DNA of 64,000 nt from JAADHG01 sp964418645 (GCA_964418645.1 CAYQME010000004.1:1-64000), one strand, 5' to 3'; numbered from the stretch's first letter, positions 16,101-25,821 are shown. Notes: generated from the letters alone by a model not told the origin. Numbers and translations: made by a program.

Positions 16101-18515
16101 ATGGCAAAAAAGAAAACAACCAAAAAAAAAACCAAGCCAAAGTTAAAAAAATCAAATTTTACCTTATCTAATCAACAAAAGTTAGTGTTTGGTAGTTTAT
16201 TGTTAATTCTTGGTATTCTACTTTTTATTGCATTTCTATCCTTTTTCTTTACAGGTAAAGCAGACCAAAGTATTTTAACAGAATTTACAGCAAGAAGTGT
16301 AAAGGCTCAAAATTGGTTAAGTAAATTTGGCGCTTGGGTAAGTGATTTATTTATTTATCGTGGTTTTGGCATTGCATCGTTTGTTTTTTCTGGGTTAATA
16401 TTTCTTTCAGGAATATATGTACTTTTAAATATAAATAGGGCAAAACTTTTTCGGCATTGGTTTTGGGGAACTCTTATTGTGATATGGTCTTCAACTCTTT
16501 TTGGGTTTCTTGCTAAAAGCAAACCTTTATTAGGCGGTATAATAGGATTTGAGCTAAATTCTTTTTTTCAGGATTATATTGGAAAAATTGGAACCGCTTT
16601 AGTATTACTTCTTAGTCTTATAATATATTTGGCATTACGCTTTAAAGTAACACCACAACATTTTGGAAAATTATTTAAATCAGCTAAAAGCGAGCTTAAA
16701 AAAGACTTTATCAATATTAAAACCAATGATTACATTCCTGTTGATAATAGCCTTTCCACTGAAGCAGAGGACATAAAATCTGCCTTTGAAGTTCCTTTAG
16801 ATAATATTGAACCAACTATAACTCATCATTCTAAACTTAAATCTGATAAAGAGGCTGATTTCCCTCAAAAAGAATTAGAAGTTAAAGTAATCACTGAGGA
16901 AAAAATTCTAGATAGCAATTTAAAAATGAATGTTGAAAAGGTTATTGAAGAGAAATCTGAAATAGATAATCTCGCAGATAAACTTGTAGCAGATTTTGGA
17001 AGCTTCGACCCTACGCTAGAACTTGGAAATTATCAATTCCCTAACCTTGATTTATTAAAGAAATATGATAGTGAAAACATTACTATCAATCAAGAAGAAT
17101 TAGAAGAAAATAAGAATAGAATTGTAAATACCTTAAGCAACTACAAAATAGGTATCTCTAATATTAAAGCAACTATTGGCCCAACAGTAACACTTTATGA
17201 AATTGTACCTGAAGCAGGTATAAGAATATCAAAAATTAAGAATTTAGAAGATGATATTGCATTATCACTCTCAGCACTTGGTATTAGAATTATTGCTCCT
17301 ATTCCAGGAAGAGGTACTATAGGTATTGAAGTTCCAAACAAAACACCCACTATTGTATCAATGTATTCTGTGATTGCTTCACAAAAGTTTCAAAAGGCAG
17401 AGATGGAACTGCCTATTGCCATTGGAAAGACCATTAGCAACGAAACTTTTGTAGTAGATCTTGCTAAAATGCCTCACTTGCTTATGGCAGGAGCTACTGG
17501 ACAAGGAAAATCGGTTGGGTTAAACGCTGTATTAACTTCCTTACTTTACAAAAAACATCCTGCAGAAGTAAAATTTGTATTGGTTGATCCTAAAAAAGTA
17601 GAACTCACACTTTTTAATAAAATAGAACGCCACTATTTAGCAAAACTACCTGATAGTGAAGATGCAATTATTACAGATAACACCAAAGTAATTAACACGT
17701 TAAATTCTTTATGTATTGAAATGGATAATCGTTATGAAATGCTTAAAAATGCATTTTGTAGAAACATCAAAGAATATAATGAAAAATTTAAAGCACGTAA
17801 ATTAAATCCTAATGATGGTCATCAGTTTTTGCCTTATATAGTGTTAGTTGTTGATGAATTTGCCGATTTAATAATGACCACAGGAAAAGAAGTAGAAACA
17901 CCTATTGCACGCCTTGCCCAATTAGCCAGAGCTATAGGTATTCATTTAATAATTGCCACCCAAAGGCCATCAGTAAACGTAATAACAGGTGTTATTAAGG
18001 CAAATTTCCCTGCACGAGTAGCATTTAGAGTAACTAGTAAAATAGATTCCAGAACAATTTTAGATGGCTCAGGAGCCGACCAACTTATTGGACGAGGTGA
18101 TATGCTTTTTACACAAGGAAACGACCTTATTCGTTTGCAATGTGCATTTGTAGATACACCAGAAATTGACCGTGTGACAGAGTTTATTGGCTCTCAAAAA
18201 GCATATCCAGAAGCACATATGCTTCCTGAGTATTTTGGTGAAGAAAGTGGCACAAGTATTGATATAAATATTTCAGATCGAGATAAATTATTTAGAGATG
18301 CTGCAGAGATAATTGTTACAGCACAACAAGGTTCCGCATCATTATTACAACGCAAATTAAAACTTGGTTACAACAGAGCAGGTCGGTTAATAGACCAATT
18401 AGAGGCTGCAGGTATAGTCGGACATTTTGAAGGTAGTAAGGCTAGACAAGTGTTAGTGCCAGATTTGGTAGCTTTAGACCAACTTTTAGCAAATGAAAAT
18501 AATAACACAGATTAA
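16101..18515 (+). CDS. ftsK: DNA translocase FtsK/SpoIIIE
   Basis: Septum-located DNA pump that clears and resolves chromosomes at division. After a very basic N-terminus (about 20 residues) come four or five membrane helices (to about residue 190), an acidic linker (about 200-330), the motor domain with Walker A GATGQGKS at 464-471 and Walker B VVDEFADL at about 582-589, then a C-terminal winged-helix gamma domain (about 735-795, LLQRKLKLGYNRAGRLIDQLEAAG split over two helices). The length of 804 residues is normal for Bacteroidetes. It is followed one base later by a LolA-like gene, a linkage I recall as common in Flavobacteriaceae. Confidence 0.96.
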   Translation: MAKKKTTKKKTKPKLKKSNFTLSNQQKLVFGSLLLILGILLFIAFLSFFFTGKADQSILTEFTARSVKAQNWLSKFGAWVSDLFIYRGFGIASFVFSGLIFLSGIYVLLNINRAKLFRHWFWGTLIVIWSSTLFGFLAKSKPLLGGIIGFELNSFFQDYIGKIGTALVLLLSLIIYLALRFKVTPQHFGKLFKSAKSELKKDFINIKTNDYIPVDNSLSTEAEDIKSAFEVPLDNIEPTITHHSKLKSDKEADFPQKELEVKVITEEKILDSNLKMNVEKVIEEKSEIDNLADKLVADFGSFDPTLELGNYQFPNLDLLKKYDSENITINQEELEENKNRIVNTLSNYKIGISNIKATIGPTVTLYEIVPEAGIRISKIKNLEDDIALSLSALGIRIIAPIPGRGTIGIEVPNKTPTIVSMYSVIASQKFQKAEMELPIAIGKTISNETFVVDLAKMPHLLMAGATGQGKSVGLNAVLTSLLYKKHPAEVKFVLVDPKKVELTLFNKIERHYLAKLPDSEDAIITDNTKVINTLNSLCIEMDNRYEMLKNAFCRNIKEYNEKFKARKLNPNDGHQFLPYIVLVVDEFADLIMTTGKEVETPIARLAQLARAIGIHLIIATQRPSVNVITGVIKANFPARVAFRVTSKIDSRTILDGSGADQLIGRGDMLFTQGNDLIRLQCAFVDTPEIDRVTEFIGSQKAYPEAHMLPEYFGEESGTSIDINISDRDKLFRDAAEIIVTAQQGSASLLQRKLKLGYNRAGRLIDQLEAAGIVGHFEGSKARQVLVPDLVALDQLLANENNNTD

Positions 18516-18516
18516 A

Positions 18517-19158
18517 ATGAAAAATATATTAATAGCATTTCTCATTGTGTGTAGCACAGTTACATTTGCTCAAAACAAAACTAAAGCAAAAAAATTATTA
18601 GACGAAGTTAATATCAAGGTTAAAGGCTATGATAATATTTCTATAGCTTTTAAGTATGTACTAATTAATACTGAAGAAAATATTAAACAAGAAACCCAAG
18701 GAGATGTTATTATGCAAGGTGAAAAATATGTTCTAAACATAATGGGAATTACACGAATATATGACGGAAAAACATTGTACAGTATTAGTCCTGAAGATGA
18801 AGAAGTAACTATTTCTAGCGAGAATACAGAAGACGAAAATACCATCACACCTAGCAAAATGTTATCATTTTATGAAGAAGGTTATAATTACACTATGGAT
18901 ATTGTTCAAAATGTTAATGGTAGAAAAATACAGTATGTAAAGTTAATCCCTATCGATTCTAAATCAGAAATCAAACATGTACTTCTAGGTATAGACACTA
19001 AAACAAAGCACATTTATAACCTTATTGAAATTGGTGCTAATAATACTAAAACTACGCTTACTGTTAATTCTTTTAAAACAAACGAGCCTCTATCAAAAAC
19101 CTTGTTTACTTTTGACGCAAAGAAATACAAAGATTATTTTATCAATAAATTAGACTAG
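18517..19158 (+). CDS. LolA-like outer-membrane lipoprotein carrier protein
   Basis: Exported protein of 213 residues with a signal peptide (about residues 1-19, ending TFAQ) and a beta-rich body typical of the LolA/LolB fold (TQGDVIMQGEKYVLN, later LIEIGANNTKTTLTVNSF). The ATG at 18517 is one base after the ftsK stop; an in-frame ATG at 18493 would add eight hydrophilic residues ahead of the signal peptide and overlap ftsK, so it was not chosen. Likely shuttles lipoproteins across the periplasm; the following LptF/G permease also serves the outer membrane. Confidence 0.85.
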   Translation: MKNILIAFLIVCSTVTFAQNKTKAKKLLDEVNIKVKGYDNISIAFKYVLINTEENIKQETQGDVIMQGEKYVLNIMGITRIYDGKTLYSISPEDEEVTISSENTEDENTITPSKMLSFYEEGYNYTMDIVQNVNGRKIQYVKLIPIDSKSEIKHVLLGIDTKTKHIYNLIEIGANNTKTTLTVNSFKTNEPLSKTLFTFDAKKYKDYFINKLD

Positions 19159-19168
19159 ATTTTTCTCT

Positions 19169-21163
19169 GTGAAAATATTAGATAGATATATACTTGTTAC
19201 GTATTTAAAAACATTCTTTAGCGTATTTATCATTCTCTTGTTGATTTTTATTTTGCAATCCGTTTGGTTATATATTACTGAACTAGCTGGTAAGGACTTA
19301 GAGATTGATATTATTGCCAAGTTTTTATTATATGTCTCTCCCAGAATTATAGTGCTAGTACTACCTCTAACAATTTTATTGGCATCTATTATGGTATTTG
19401 GCAAATTTGCCGAAAACTATGAATTTGCCGCCATGAAATCTACAGGAATCTCACTACAACGTGCTATGAGGGGATTAAGTTTCTTTATTGTTGGATTAGC
19501 AATAACTACCTTTTTCTTTGCAAACAATGTCATTCCAACAGCAGAATTCAGTTTTTATAATCTCAGAAAAAATATTGCCAAGAAAAAACCTGCAATGGCA
19601 ATTGCCAAAGGGCAATTTAACCAAATTGGAGATTTAATAAATATTAAGGTAAGAGACAAAAGTGGCGATCGTGGGCAGTATTTAGAAGACGTTATCATTC
19701 ATAAAAAAAGTAAAAAAACTGATGGCAATTTTACGGTCATAGTATCAAAAACTGGTGAGCTTATAAGTAGTGAAGATTCCGACATCTTAGAATTAGTGTT
19801 ATTTGATGGGAATTTCTATGATGATTTGCAACCGAAGGATTATAACCAAAGAACAAAAAACAAGCCTCAAATAAAAAGTACTTTTGAAAAATACACCTTA
19901 AACATTGACCTTTCAAAAATTAACAATGTAGATTTAGACAAGAAAGATATATCTAATAAGTATTCCATGTTAAATATTAAAGAACTAAACTATACTATTG
20001 ATACTTTAAAGGTAGACAAAAAAAAGGATTATGATGATTTAGCATTTGCAATGTACAATCGTACAGCAGCTCCAACTTTAAATATAAACATTACCCCTAA
20101 AGAAATAGATTCGGTATATGCAGGCGAAAATTTTATTGATTTATTTACAGTCAAGAAAAAAGACCAAATAGTTGAGTTAGCTATAAACTCAGTAAATAGC
20201 ACCAATCAAATAATTAGTACTAAGAAAAAAATGCTTGCCATACACGGAAAAAATTTAAACAAGCATATTATTTCATATTATGAAAAATTCGCATTAGGGT
20301 TTGCTTGTATTATCCTATTTTTTATAGGTGCTCCGTTAGGTGCATTAATTAAAAAAGGAGGTATTGGTTTGCCAATAGTTATTGCCATTGTCTTATTTTT
20401 GACCTATCACTTTATTGGTATTTTCGCAAAGAATAGTGCTGAAGACAGCAGTATTAACCCCATTTTAGCTACATGGTTGTCAACAATTATCATGCTTCCG
20501 CTAAGTATCTATTTAACAAATAGAGCAACCAAAGATAGAAGTCTAGTTGATTTGGATAGTGTTCTTTTACCGTTTAAAAATATCTTATCTAAAAAGACAA
20601 TTACTACTTCTTTAAATAAAGACGTATTTATAGATGAAAATTCAAAAGCGTATCATACTATTCAAGGATATTCTAACGACAAACTTATTGATATTGTTAA
20701 AAATTATAGACAATACGATATTGACGAAAGCTATAGAAATTCAGCGTTACAACTTCTAAATGATAGAGGGATTACTGAAGAAGAATTACGTTTTGGTGGG
20801 AACTTGCTAAATGAAAATTATGAGAATGCTTTACGTTACAAAATCAATTTCGAAAGTAACTGCGCAATTACATATAAGCTATATTTAATATCCCTTATTA
20901 CTGATATATCAGGCGCAGTTTTAAACAACAATGGTTTTCCAGTGATTGGCAAAACACTAATTGTATTAGGTGTTTTTGTTACTATTTTATACCTTATTTA
21001 TTTTGGCAAAACATTTATCAATCAATCAAACTTCTATAAAGTTATTGGAAAAAACACAGCATATAATCCTACTGCATTTATTATTATTGGTATTCCTTTA
21101 TACTTTATTTATCATGCTTATTTTAATACTAAACTTAAAGAAGATTTAAAACAAATTAGATAG
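19169..21163 (+). CDS. LptF/LptG family permease (YjgP/YjgQ)
   Basis: Membrane component of lipopolysaccharide export. N-terminal helices lie at about residues 10-35, 50-75 and 100-125; a large periplasmic region at about 130-370; a second set of helices at 370-455; and two more near the C-terminus (about 590-660), separated by a soluble stretch of about 130 residues. At 664 residues it is longer than E. coli LptF or LptG (about 360), with the extra C-terminal part as seen, to my knowledge, in Bacteroidetes homologues. Start codon is GTG at 19169, 10 bases after the LolA-like gene. LptF versus LptG cannot be decided. Confidence 0.88.
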   Translation: MKILDRYILVTYLKTFFSVFIILLLIFILQSVWLYITELAGKDLEIDIIAKFLLYVSPRIIVLVLPLTILLASIMVFGKFAENYEFAAMKSTGISLQRAMRGLSFFIVGLAITTFFFANNVIPTAEFSFYNLRKNIAKKKPAMAIAKGQFNQIGDLINIKVRDKSGDRGQYLEDVIIHKKSKKTDGNFTVIVSKTGELISSEDSDILELVLFDGNFYDDLQPKDYNQRTKNKPQIKSTFEKYTLNIDLSKINNVDLDKKDISNKYSMLNIKELNYTIDTLKVDKKKDYDDLAFAMYNRTAAPTLNINITPKEIDSVYAGENFIDLFTVKKKDQIVELAINSVNSTNQIISTKKKMLAIHGKNLNKHIISYYEKFALGFACIILFFIGAPLGALIKKGGIGLPIVIAIVLFLTYHFIGIFAKNSAEDSSINPILATWLSTIIMLPLSIYLTNRATKDRSLVDLDSVLLPFKNILSKKTITTSLNKDVFIDENSKAYHTIQGYSNDKLIDIVKNYRQYDIDESYRNSALQLLNDRGITEEELRFGGNLLNENYENALRYKINFESNCAITYKLYLISLITDISGAVLNNNGFPVIGKTLIVLGVFVTILYLIYFGKTFINQSNFYKVIGKNTAYNPTAFIIIGIPLYFIYHAYFNTKLKEDLKQIR

Positions 21164-21179
21164 GTCTTAAAATATACAA

Positions 21180-21187
21180 TATCTTTG
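21180..21187 (+). promoter_or_regulatory. -7 box TATCTTTG for ribB
   Basis: TATCTTTG followed by CAACC lies 18 bases before the ribB ATG. The same 12-base string also precedes the peroxiredoxin gene, so ribB probably has its own promoter besides read-through from the lpt gene. Confidence 0.6.
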
Positions 21188-21205
21188 CAACCTAATTGAT
21201 AATGT

Positions 21206-22363
21206 ATGACAAGTATAAATACTGTAGCTAGCAAAATGCAAATACAATTAAATACTATTGAAGATGCTATAAACGATATTCGCCAAGGTAAGGTGATTAT
21301 TGTTGTAGATGATGAAAATCGTGAAAATGAAGGCGATTTTATAGCTGCTGCTGAAAAAGCAACGCCTGAGATGATTAATTTCATGGCAGCTCAAGGACGT
21401 GGTTTAATTTGTGTACCCCTAACCGAAAACAGATGTAAAGATTTAGATTTACATATGATGGTAAGTAACAATACTGACCCTATGGAAACTGCTTTTACGG
21501 TCTCCGTAGACCTAAGAGGTGGTGGTGTTACAACAGGCATTTCCGCAAGCGATAGAGCAAAAACTATTCATGCCCTTATTAATTCTGAAACTAAACCTTT
21601 TGAGTTGGCACGTCCAGGTCATATTTTTCCTTTAGTAGCAAAACAAGGTGGTGTACTACGAAGAACAGGTCATACAGAAGCTGCAATTGATTTTGCAAGA
21701 CTAGCAGGTTTAAAACCCTCAGGTGTTATTGTTGAAATAATGAATGAAGATGGTTCTATGGCACGTTTACCTCAGCTATTAGAAGTTGCAAAAAAGTTTG
21801 ATTTAAAAATTGTATCCATTGAAGATCTGGTTGCTTATCGTATGGAGCACGATTCTTTAATTGAGAAAAAAGAAGACTTCAATATAGAAACTCGCTTTGG
21901 TAGTTTTAGGTTAAGAGCCTACCAGCAAACCACAAACGATCAAATCCATATCGCCTTAACTAAAGGTGTTTGGAGCCCTGAAGAATCAGTATTAACACGA
22001 ATTAATTCTAAACTAGTTAATAATGATATTTTGGGCACTTTAACAAATAATGCCGACAAAAAGTTAGATGAAATGTTTAAGGTTATTAACGATTCAGGAA
22101 AAGGCGCCGTACTTTTTATTAACCAAAAAGTAGAATCCACAAATATTTTAAATCGATTAGCCGTTTTAAAAGGTACTCAAATAAAAAACAAAATCGTTAA
22201 AGCACCTAGAATTGAAATGGATACGAAAGATTTTGGTATTGGAGCACAAATTCTTCACGATTTAAACATTCATAAACTTCGATTAATATCCAATAGCGAA
22301 CAAACCAAACGTGTAGGTATGATTGGTTATGGTCTTGAAATTATGGAGTATATAAAGTACTAA
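21206..22363 (+). CDS. ribB: 3,4-dihydroxy-2-butanone 4-phosphate synthase with a degenerate GTP cyclohydrolase II-like C-terminal domain
   Basis: Riboflavin pathway enzyme converting ribulose 5-phosphate to 3,4-dihydroxy-2-butanone 4-phosphate. The N-terminal RibB domain (about residues 15-215) carries the acidic metal/substrate motif DDENRENEGD at 35-44 and the RTGHTEAAIDFARLAG segment. The C-terminal half (about 220-385) aligns in layout with RibA, but the three zinc-binding cysteines of the SECLTGD...CDCG region are absent, so it should not hydrolyse GTP. Another RibA must exist elsewhere. The stop codon lies inside a hairpin shared with the convergent aminotransferase gene. Confidence 0.92.
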   Translation: MTSINTVASKMQIQLNTIEDAINDIRQGKVIIVVDDENRENEGDFIAAAEKATPEMINFMAAQGRGLICVPLTENRCKDLDLHMMVSNNTDPMETAFTVSVDLRGGGVTTGISASDRAKTIHALINSETKPFELARPGHIFPLVAKQGGVLRRTGHTEAAIDFARLAGLKPSGVIVEIMNEDGSMARLPQLLEVAKKFDLKIVSIEDLVAYRMEHDSLIEKKEDFNIETRFGSFRLRAYQQTTNDQIHIALTKGVWSPEESVLTRINSKLVNNDILGTLTNNADKKLDEMFKVINDSGKGAVLFINQKVESTNILNRLAVLKGTQIKNKIVKAPRIEMDTKDFGIGAQILHDLNIHKLRLISNSEQTKRVGMIGYGLEIMEYIKY

Positions 22364-22377
22364 ATCAGTACTTTTTT
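22354..22377. terminator. Terminator hairpin containing the stop codons of both convergent genes
   Basis: AAAGTACT (22354-22361) pairs with AGTACTTT (22367-22374) around a 5-base loop and is followed by Ts to 22377. The ribB TAA (22361-22363) and the minus-strand TAG of the DegT gene (22360-22362) both lie within it. Best placed to stop + strand transcription. Confidence 0.6.
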
Positions 22378-23556
22378 AATACAATTTACCATCTTTGAGG
22401 CTCTGATCTTAACCTCTTCGTCTGTCCAAGATAGTTTAATTAAACATGAGATATTTCGACCAATATAATGGTCGGACTGTGGAAATGTCTGTTTTTTTAA
22501 ATATGATAACCCATTTTTAACTTCAGCAGAAAGTGGTTGCAAGGTTTTTAAATCTGTAAGATGTTGCCACTTACGAATATAATGCCAACTATTATTATAA
22601 TAATGAAAACAGGCATCTATACCATTTTCTTTAAAGGCTTCAGAAACTTTTTTAGCGGTTTCTAAATTTGGTAAAAAGAAGCTTAAAAACGAGTAGCTCT
22701 CCACTCCTCCTTCTGGAACGGTTCTAAAAGTAACTTCTGGGATTACAGACAATGCTTCATGAATTATTGTGTAGTTTTTCTTCTGAATAGTTACAAATTC
22801 ATCCAAACGTCTTAACTGAGCTAATCCAACAGCTGCATGCAGTTCGGATATTCTAAAGTTATATCCTAAAAAAGGATGGGTTTCTGCACCTCTGTCATTT
22901 CCTACGTGGTCATGTCCATGATCAGAAAAATGTTCTGCATTGCGATAAAATTTTTCGTTATTGGTTAACACTGCTCCACCTTCGCCACAGGTAATAATTT
23001 TTACATAGTCTAAAGACAAACAACCTAAATCGCCAATGCTTCCCAATGGTTTTCCTTTATATGTAGCTCCAGTTGCTTGCGACGAATCTTCAATTAAAAC
23101 TAAATTGTTTGTATTACAAATATCTTTCAGGACATCTAAATTTGCCATACTACCACACATATGTACTGGCATTATAGCTTTAGTTTTAGAAGTGATGGCT
23201 TTTTTTACTGCTTCGGGATCTAAAGTTAATGTATCATCAATATCAACCAAAATTGGAATAGCACCAAGCATCATTATAGCTTCAAAACTGGCTACAAATG
23301 TAAACGTTGGCATAATAACCTCATCACCAGCGCCAATTCCAGCTGATACTAATGCTATAGTAACTGCTGCTGTTCCACTAGATACCAGTTGAGCATGTTT
23401 TACTTGAAGTTGGTTCTCTAATTCTTGCTCAAGTTCTTTAGCTTTCCAATGTCCATTACGCATACCATCAAATCCATAACGCATTAGTACACCACTTTCT
23501 AGAACATCATTAACTTCCTTACGTTCGGCATCTCCAAACAATTCAAATCCAGGCAT
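22360..23556 (-). CDS. DegT/DnrJ/EryC1/StrS family PLP-dependent aminotransferase
   Basis: Sugar-nucleotide-type aminotransferase of 398 residues. The SSGTAAVTIAL phosphate-loop, EDSSQATGATYKGKPLGS and the PLP-lysine in DYVKIITCGEGGA (Lys186) identify the family. Members transfer an amino group onto 3- or 4-keto sugars for cell-surface glycans. No other sugar-nucleotide genes are adjacent, so the product cannot be named. It converges on ribB with overlapping stop codons and has its own 3' hairpin. Confidence 0.9.
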   Translation of the reverse strand: MPGFELFGDAERKEVNDVLESGVLMRYGFDGMRNGHWKAKELEQELENQLQVKHAQLVSSGTAAVTIALVSAGIGAGDEVIMPTFTFVASFEAIMMLGAIPILVDIDDTLTLDPEAVKKAITSKTKAIMPVHMCGSMANLDVLKDICNTNNLVLIEDSSQATGATYKGKPLGSIGDLGCLSLDYVKIITCGEGGAVLTNNEKFYRNAEHFSDHGHDHVGNDRGAETHPFLGYNFRISELHAAVGLAQLRRLDEFVTIQKKNYTIIHEALSVIPEVTFRTVPEGGVESYSFLSFFLPNLETAKKVSEAFKENGIDACFHYYNNSWHYIRKWQHLTDLKTLQPLSAEVKNGLSYLKKQTFPQSDHYIGRNISCLIKLSWTDEEVKIRASKMVNCIKKVLI

Positions 23557-23608
23557 ATAATTTTAGGTTTATATTAATTCAAATCTACAATTATAATGTT
23601 CAAAAAAA

Positions 23609-23634
23609 AAGTGTCAACATTATTAGTTGACACT
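23609..23634 (-). terminator. Terminator after the thioredoxin-like gene
   Basis: GTGTCAAC (23611-23618) pairs with GTTGACAC (23626-23633) around a 7-base loop. On the minus strand it is followed by a run of nine Ts, the expected form for ending the gene at 23656. Confidence 0.8.
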
Positions 23635-23655
23635 CTTTTTAGAATTTAATTTAGA

Positions 23656-24108
23656 TTAGTATTTTTCAATTATCTCATCTAAAAAAGTAAAATGTTTATC
23701 CGTTTTTTGTAAGCTATTATAGCCATTCATATCCCCTAAAACTTTGCCTTCACTATTCATTCCGACCAATGTTGGGAAACTTCCCCTCCTATTATATTTC
23801 TGCATTAACAGCATATTCTTCCGCTTCTGGTCTTGTGAAATAATGCCACTTCGTCGTGGCAAATCTACTTTTAGCAAGACAAAACTTTCTGATTTTTTGA
23901 TGAACTTTTCGGAATCAAAAAAATCAGCTTTCAATTTTTTACAAGGCGCACACCAATCACTTCCTGTAAAATACATTAGGATTGGTTTATCGTATTTTTC
24001 TGAAGCTTGCTTTGCTTCTTCAAAATCAGTCAACCAATTTAGTTTATGCTCTTGTGCATATGTACTTCCAACACAAATAAATAAAACTATAGTAACTATT
24101 CTCTTCAT
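23656..24108 (-). CDS. Exported thioredoxin-like protein
   Basis: Protein of 150 residues with a signal peptide (about residues 1-19, ending TYAQ) and a thioredoxin fold with active site WCAPCKK (Cys53/Cys56). The TGSDWCAPCKKL context and the length match the DUF255/thioredoxin_7-like periplasmic reductases of Bacteroidetes. Probably maintains or transfers thiol reducing power outside the cytoplasm; partner unknown. A strong terminator follows and no operon partner is close. Confidence 0.87.
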   Translation of the reverse strand: MKRIVTIVLFICVGSTYAQEHKLNWLTDFEEAKQASEKYDKPILMYFTGSDWCAPCKKLKADFFDSEKFIKKSESFVLLKVDLPRRSGIISQDQKRKNMLLMQKYNRRGSFPTLVGMNSEGKVLGDMNGYNSLQKTDKHFTFLDEIIEKY

Positions 24109-24181
24109 GGTATATTTAATAAGTATGCGGCAAATATTGTAATTATCAATAATGTTAGCAAGAACCTTAACAGTTTATTGG

Positions 24182-24811
24182 CTAGAGTTCAAAAACACTT
24201 TCACTGACTTCTTTTCTAACTTTTTTAAGATCTGCAAAAATATCATCCTTTGCCCGATAACCAATTGGCATTACCAAAACCGATTGTAATCCTTTCTTAT
24301 CTAGGCCTAACAGTTTATCATATGCCTCTGGTGAAAATCCTTCCATTGGACATGCGTCAATATCTTCAACAGCGCAAACCGTAAGCAAATTCCCCATAGC
24401 TAAATATGCCTGCTTAACTGCCCAATTTTTAATACTTGCTTTGGGTTTATCTTTAAAATCTTCAATTAGAAATTCTTTAAAAGGGTTTAGAATTTCGTCT
24501 GGAGTATTTCGTGCTTTTTTCACTCTATGAAAATAAGATTCAATATATTTTGAATCAATTTTTGTTTCTACACAAAACACCAATACATGTGATGCTTGAG
24601 CAACTTGTTCTTGGTTCATTGAATGTTTAACTAAATTTGCTTGTAAATTTTTATTTTTTAAAATTAAAAGCTTTACTGGCTGCAATCCATACGACGTAGC
24701 TGTTAAATTAAAAGCTTCTTTTAATACCTCTAATTTTTCTGGTGTGACACTAACTGATTCATCAAATTTTTTAGCAGCATAACGCCATTTTAATTTACTA
24801 ATTATGTTCAT
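24182..24811 (-). CDS. Nitroreductase family NAD(P)H-dependent oxidoreductase
   Basis: FMN-dependent enzyme of 209 residues resembling NfsB/dihydropteridine-reductase-type nitroreductases: RYAAKKFD at the N-terminus (FMN phosphate contact), ATSYGLQPVKLLIL, and the later CPMEGFSPEAYDKLLGL and LPIGY-like segment (MPIGYRAKDD). It acts in the cytoplasm on quinones, nitro compounds or flavins. The ATG at 24811 is preferred to an in-frame TTG two codons upstream. Single gene, no operon. Confidence 0.9.
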   Translation of the reverse strand: MNIISKLKWRYAAKKFDESVSVTPEKLEVLKEAFNLTATSYGLQPVKLLILKNKNLQANLVKHSMNQEQVAQASHVLVFCVETKIDSKYIESYFHRVKKARNTPDEILNPFKEFLIEDFKDKPKASIKNWAVKQAYLAMGNLLTVCAVEDIDACPMEGFSPEAYDKLLGLDKKGLQSVLVMPIGYRAKDDIFADLKKVRKEVSESVFEL

Positions 24812-24907
24812 CTTCAAAATTTAAATACTTCACAAATATACGGGTGCAAATTTGTTATCTCTTATATAATCATAAATAAATACAATTCGAATATAAAGAA
24901 TAGACTA

Positions 24908-25672
24908 TTAGAAAAACCACAATTTTACGGCCATAAGAGTAACCATAACGATTAAAAATATTCGAACTACTTTATCTCCTTTTCTTACAGACCATCTACT
25001 TGATATCCATGCACCAGCAATATTCCCTGTAGATAAAATTAACCCATATTTCCAATTAATTTTATTGTTTAAATAAAACATTACAATAGCACCAATAGTA
25101 TAAATACATACAATGGTCACCTTTGTAGCATTGGCCTTAATTAAAGTCATTCTATTAACATAAGGAAGAAAAATGAGCATTAAAAAACCAATCCCAGCAT
25201 TAATAAATCCTCCATAAATACCCAAAAAGAAAAATACAATAATAGACAGCCACAAATACTTTCCTGTTGTTCGCTCTTTCAATTGTTGAAAGTTCATTTT
25301 TGGCTTAAACACAATCAATAAAACAACCACTATCATAACAATAGCAAGTATTCTATTAAACGTGTCTCCTTTAATATCAATAGCTATTTTAGCACCAATT
25401 AATGATCCCAATAATGCAGACAGACCACAATATATGCTAAATGGAAAGGTGGAAACACCTTTAGATTTAAACCCTATTGCTCCTGTAAAGGTTTGTAAAA
25501 AAATAGCTATTCTATTGGTTCCATTGGCAACTGATGGTGGTAATCCCATAAAAATTAGAGCTGGTAGAGTTAATAAAGTACCACCACCAGCGATTGTGTT
25601 AACAAAACCTGCTACAAAACCTGCAGCAACCAATAAAAGGACATTATAATCAAAATCTAAAAAGACATTCAT
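24908..25672 (-). CDS. TauE/SafE family sulfite/sulfonate exporter
   Basis: Integral membrane protein of 254 residues with about eight helices and the two pseudo-repeats of the family: GFVAGFVNTIAGGGTLLTLPAL near residue 18 and GIYGGFINAGIGFLML near 150, both carrying the gated glycine-rich entry motif. Substrate is inferred (sulfite, sulfoacetate or another small anion). It stands alone, upstream of tRNA-Ser on the opposite strand. Confidence 0.9.
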   Translation of the reverse strand: MNVFLDFDYNVLLLVAAGFVAGFVNTIAGGGTLLTLPALIFMGLPPSVANGTNRIAIFLQTFTGAIGFKSKGVSTFPFSIYCGLSALLGSLIGAKIAIDIKGDTFNRILAIVMIVVVLLIVFKPKMNFQQLKERTTGKYLWLSIIVFFFLGIYGGFINAGIGFLMLIFLPYVNRMTLIKANATKVTIVCIYTIGAIVMFYLNNKINWKYGLILSTGNIAGAWISSRWSVRKGDKVVRIFLIVMVTLMAVKLWFF

Positions 25673-25779
25673 TATTTGAATTTATCAAAACAAAAGTATA
25701 AATAAAAAGGACAATTATTCTTTAGAAGTGAATGATTGATTTTGCTTTAGTTCTAATTATAAAATAATTTAAAAAACCT

Positions 25780-25810
25780 TTGACTGTATTAAAAAAGGAT
25801 TCTATATTTG
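25780..25810 (+). promoter_or_regulatory. Promoter of tRNA-Ser
   Basis: TTTG at 25779-25782 and TATATTTG at 25803-25810 give a near-consensus Bacteroidetes -33/-7 pair with a 20-base spacer. They lie directly ahead of the tRNA at 25822. Confidence 0.65.
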
Positions 25811-25821
25811 CAACCGCTAAA

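Noticed and set aside
21866..22363. Calling the ribB product a bifunctional RibBA
   Set aside because: The RibA half has no zinc-binding Cys cluster, so GTP cyclohydrolase II activity is not supported.
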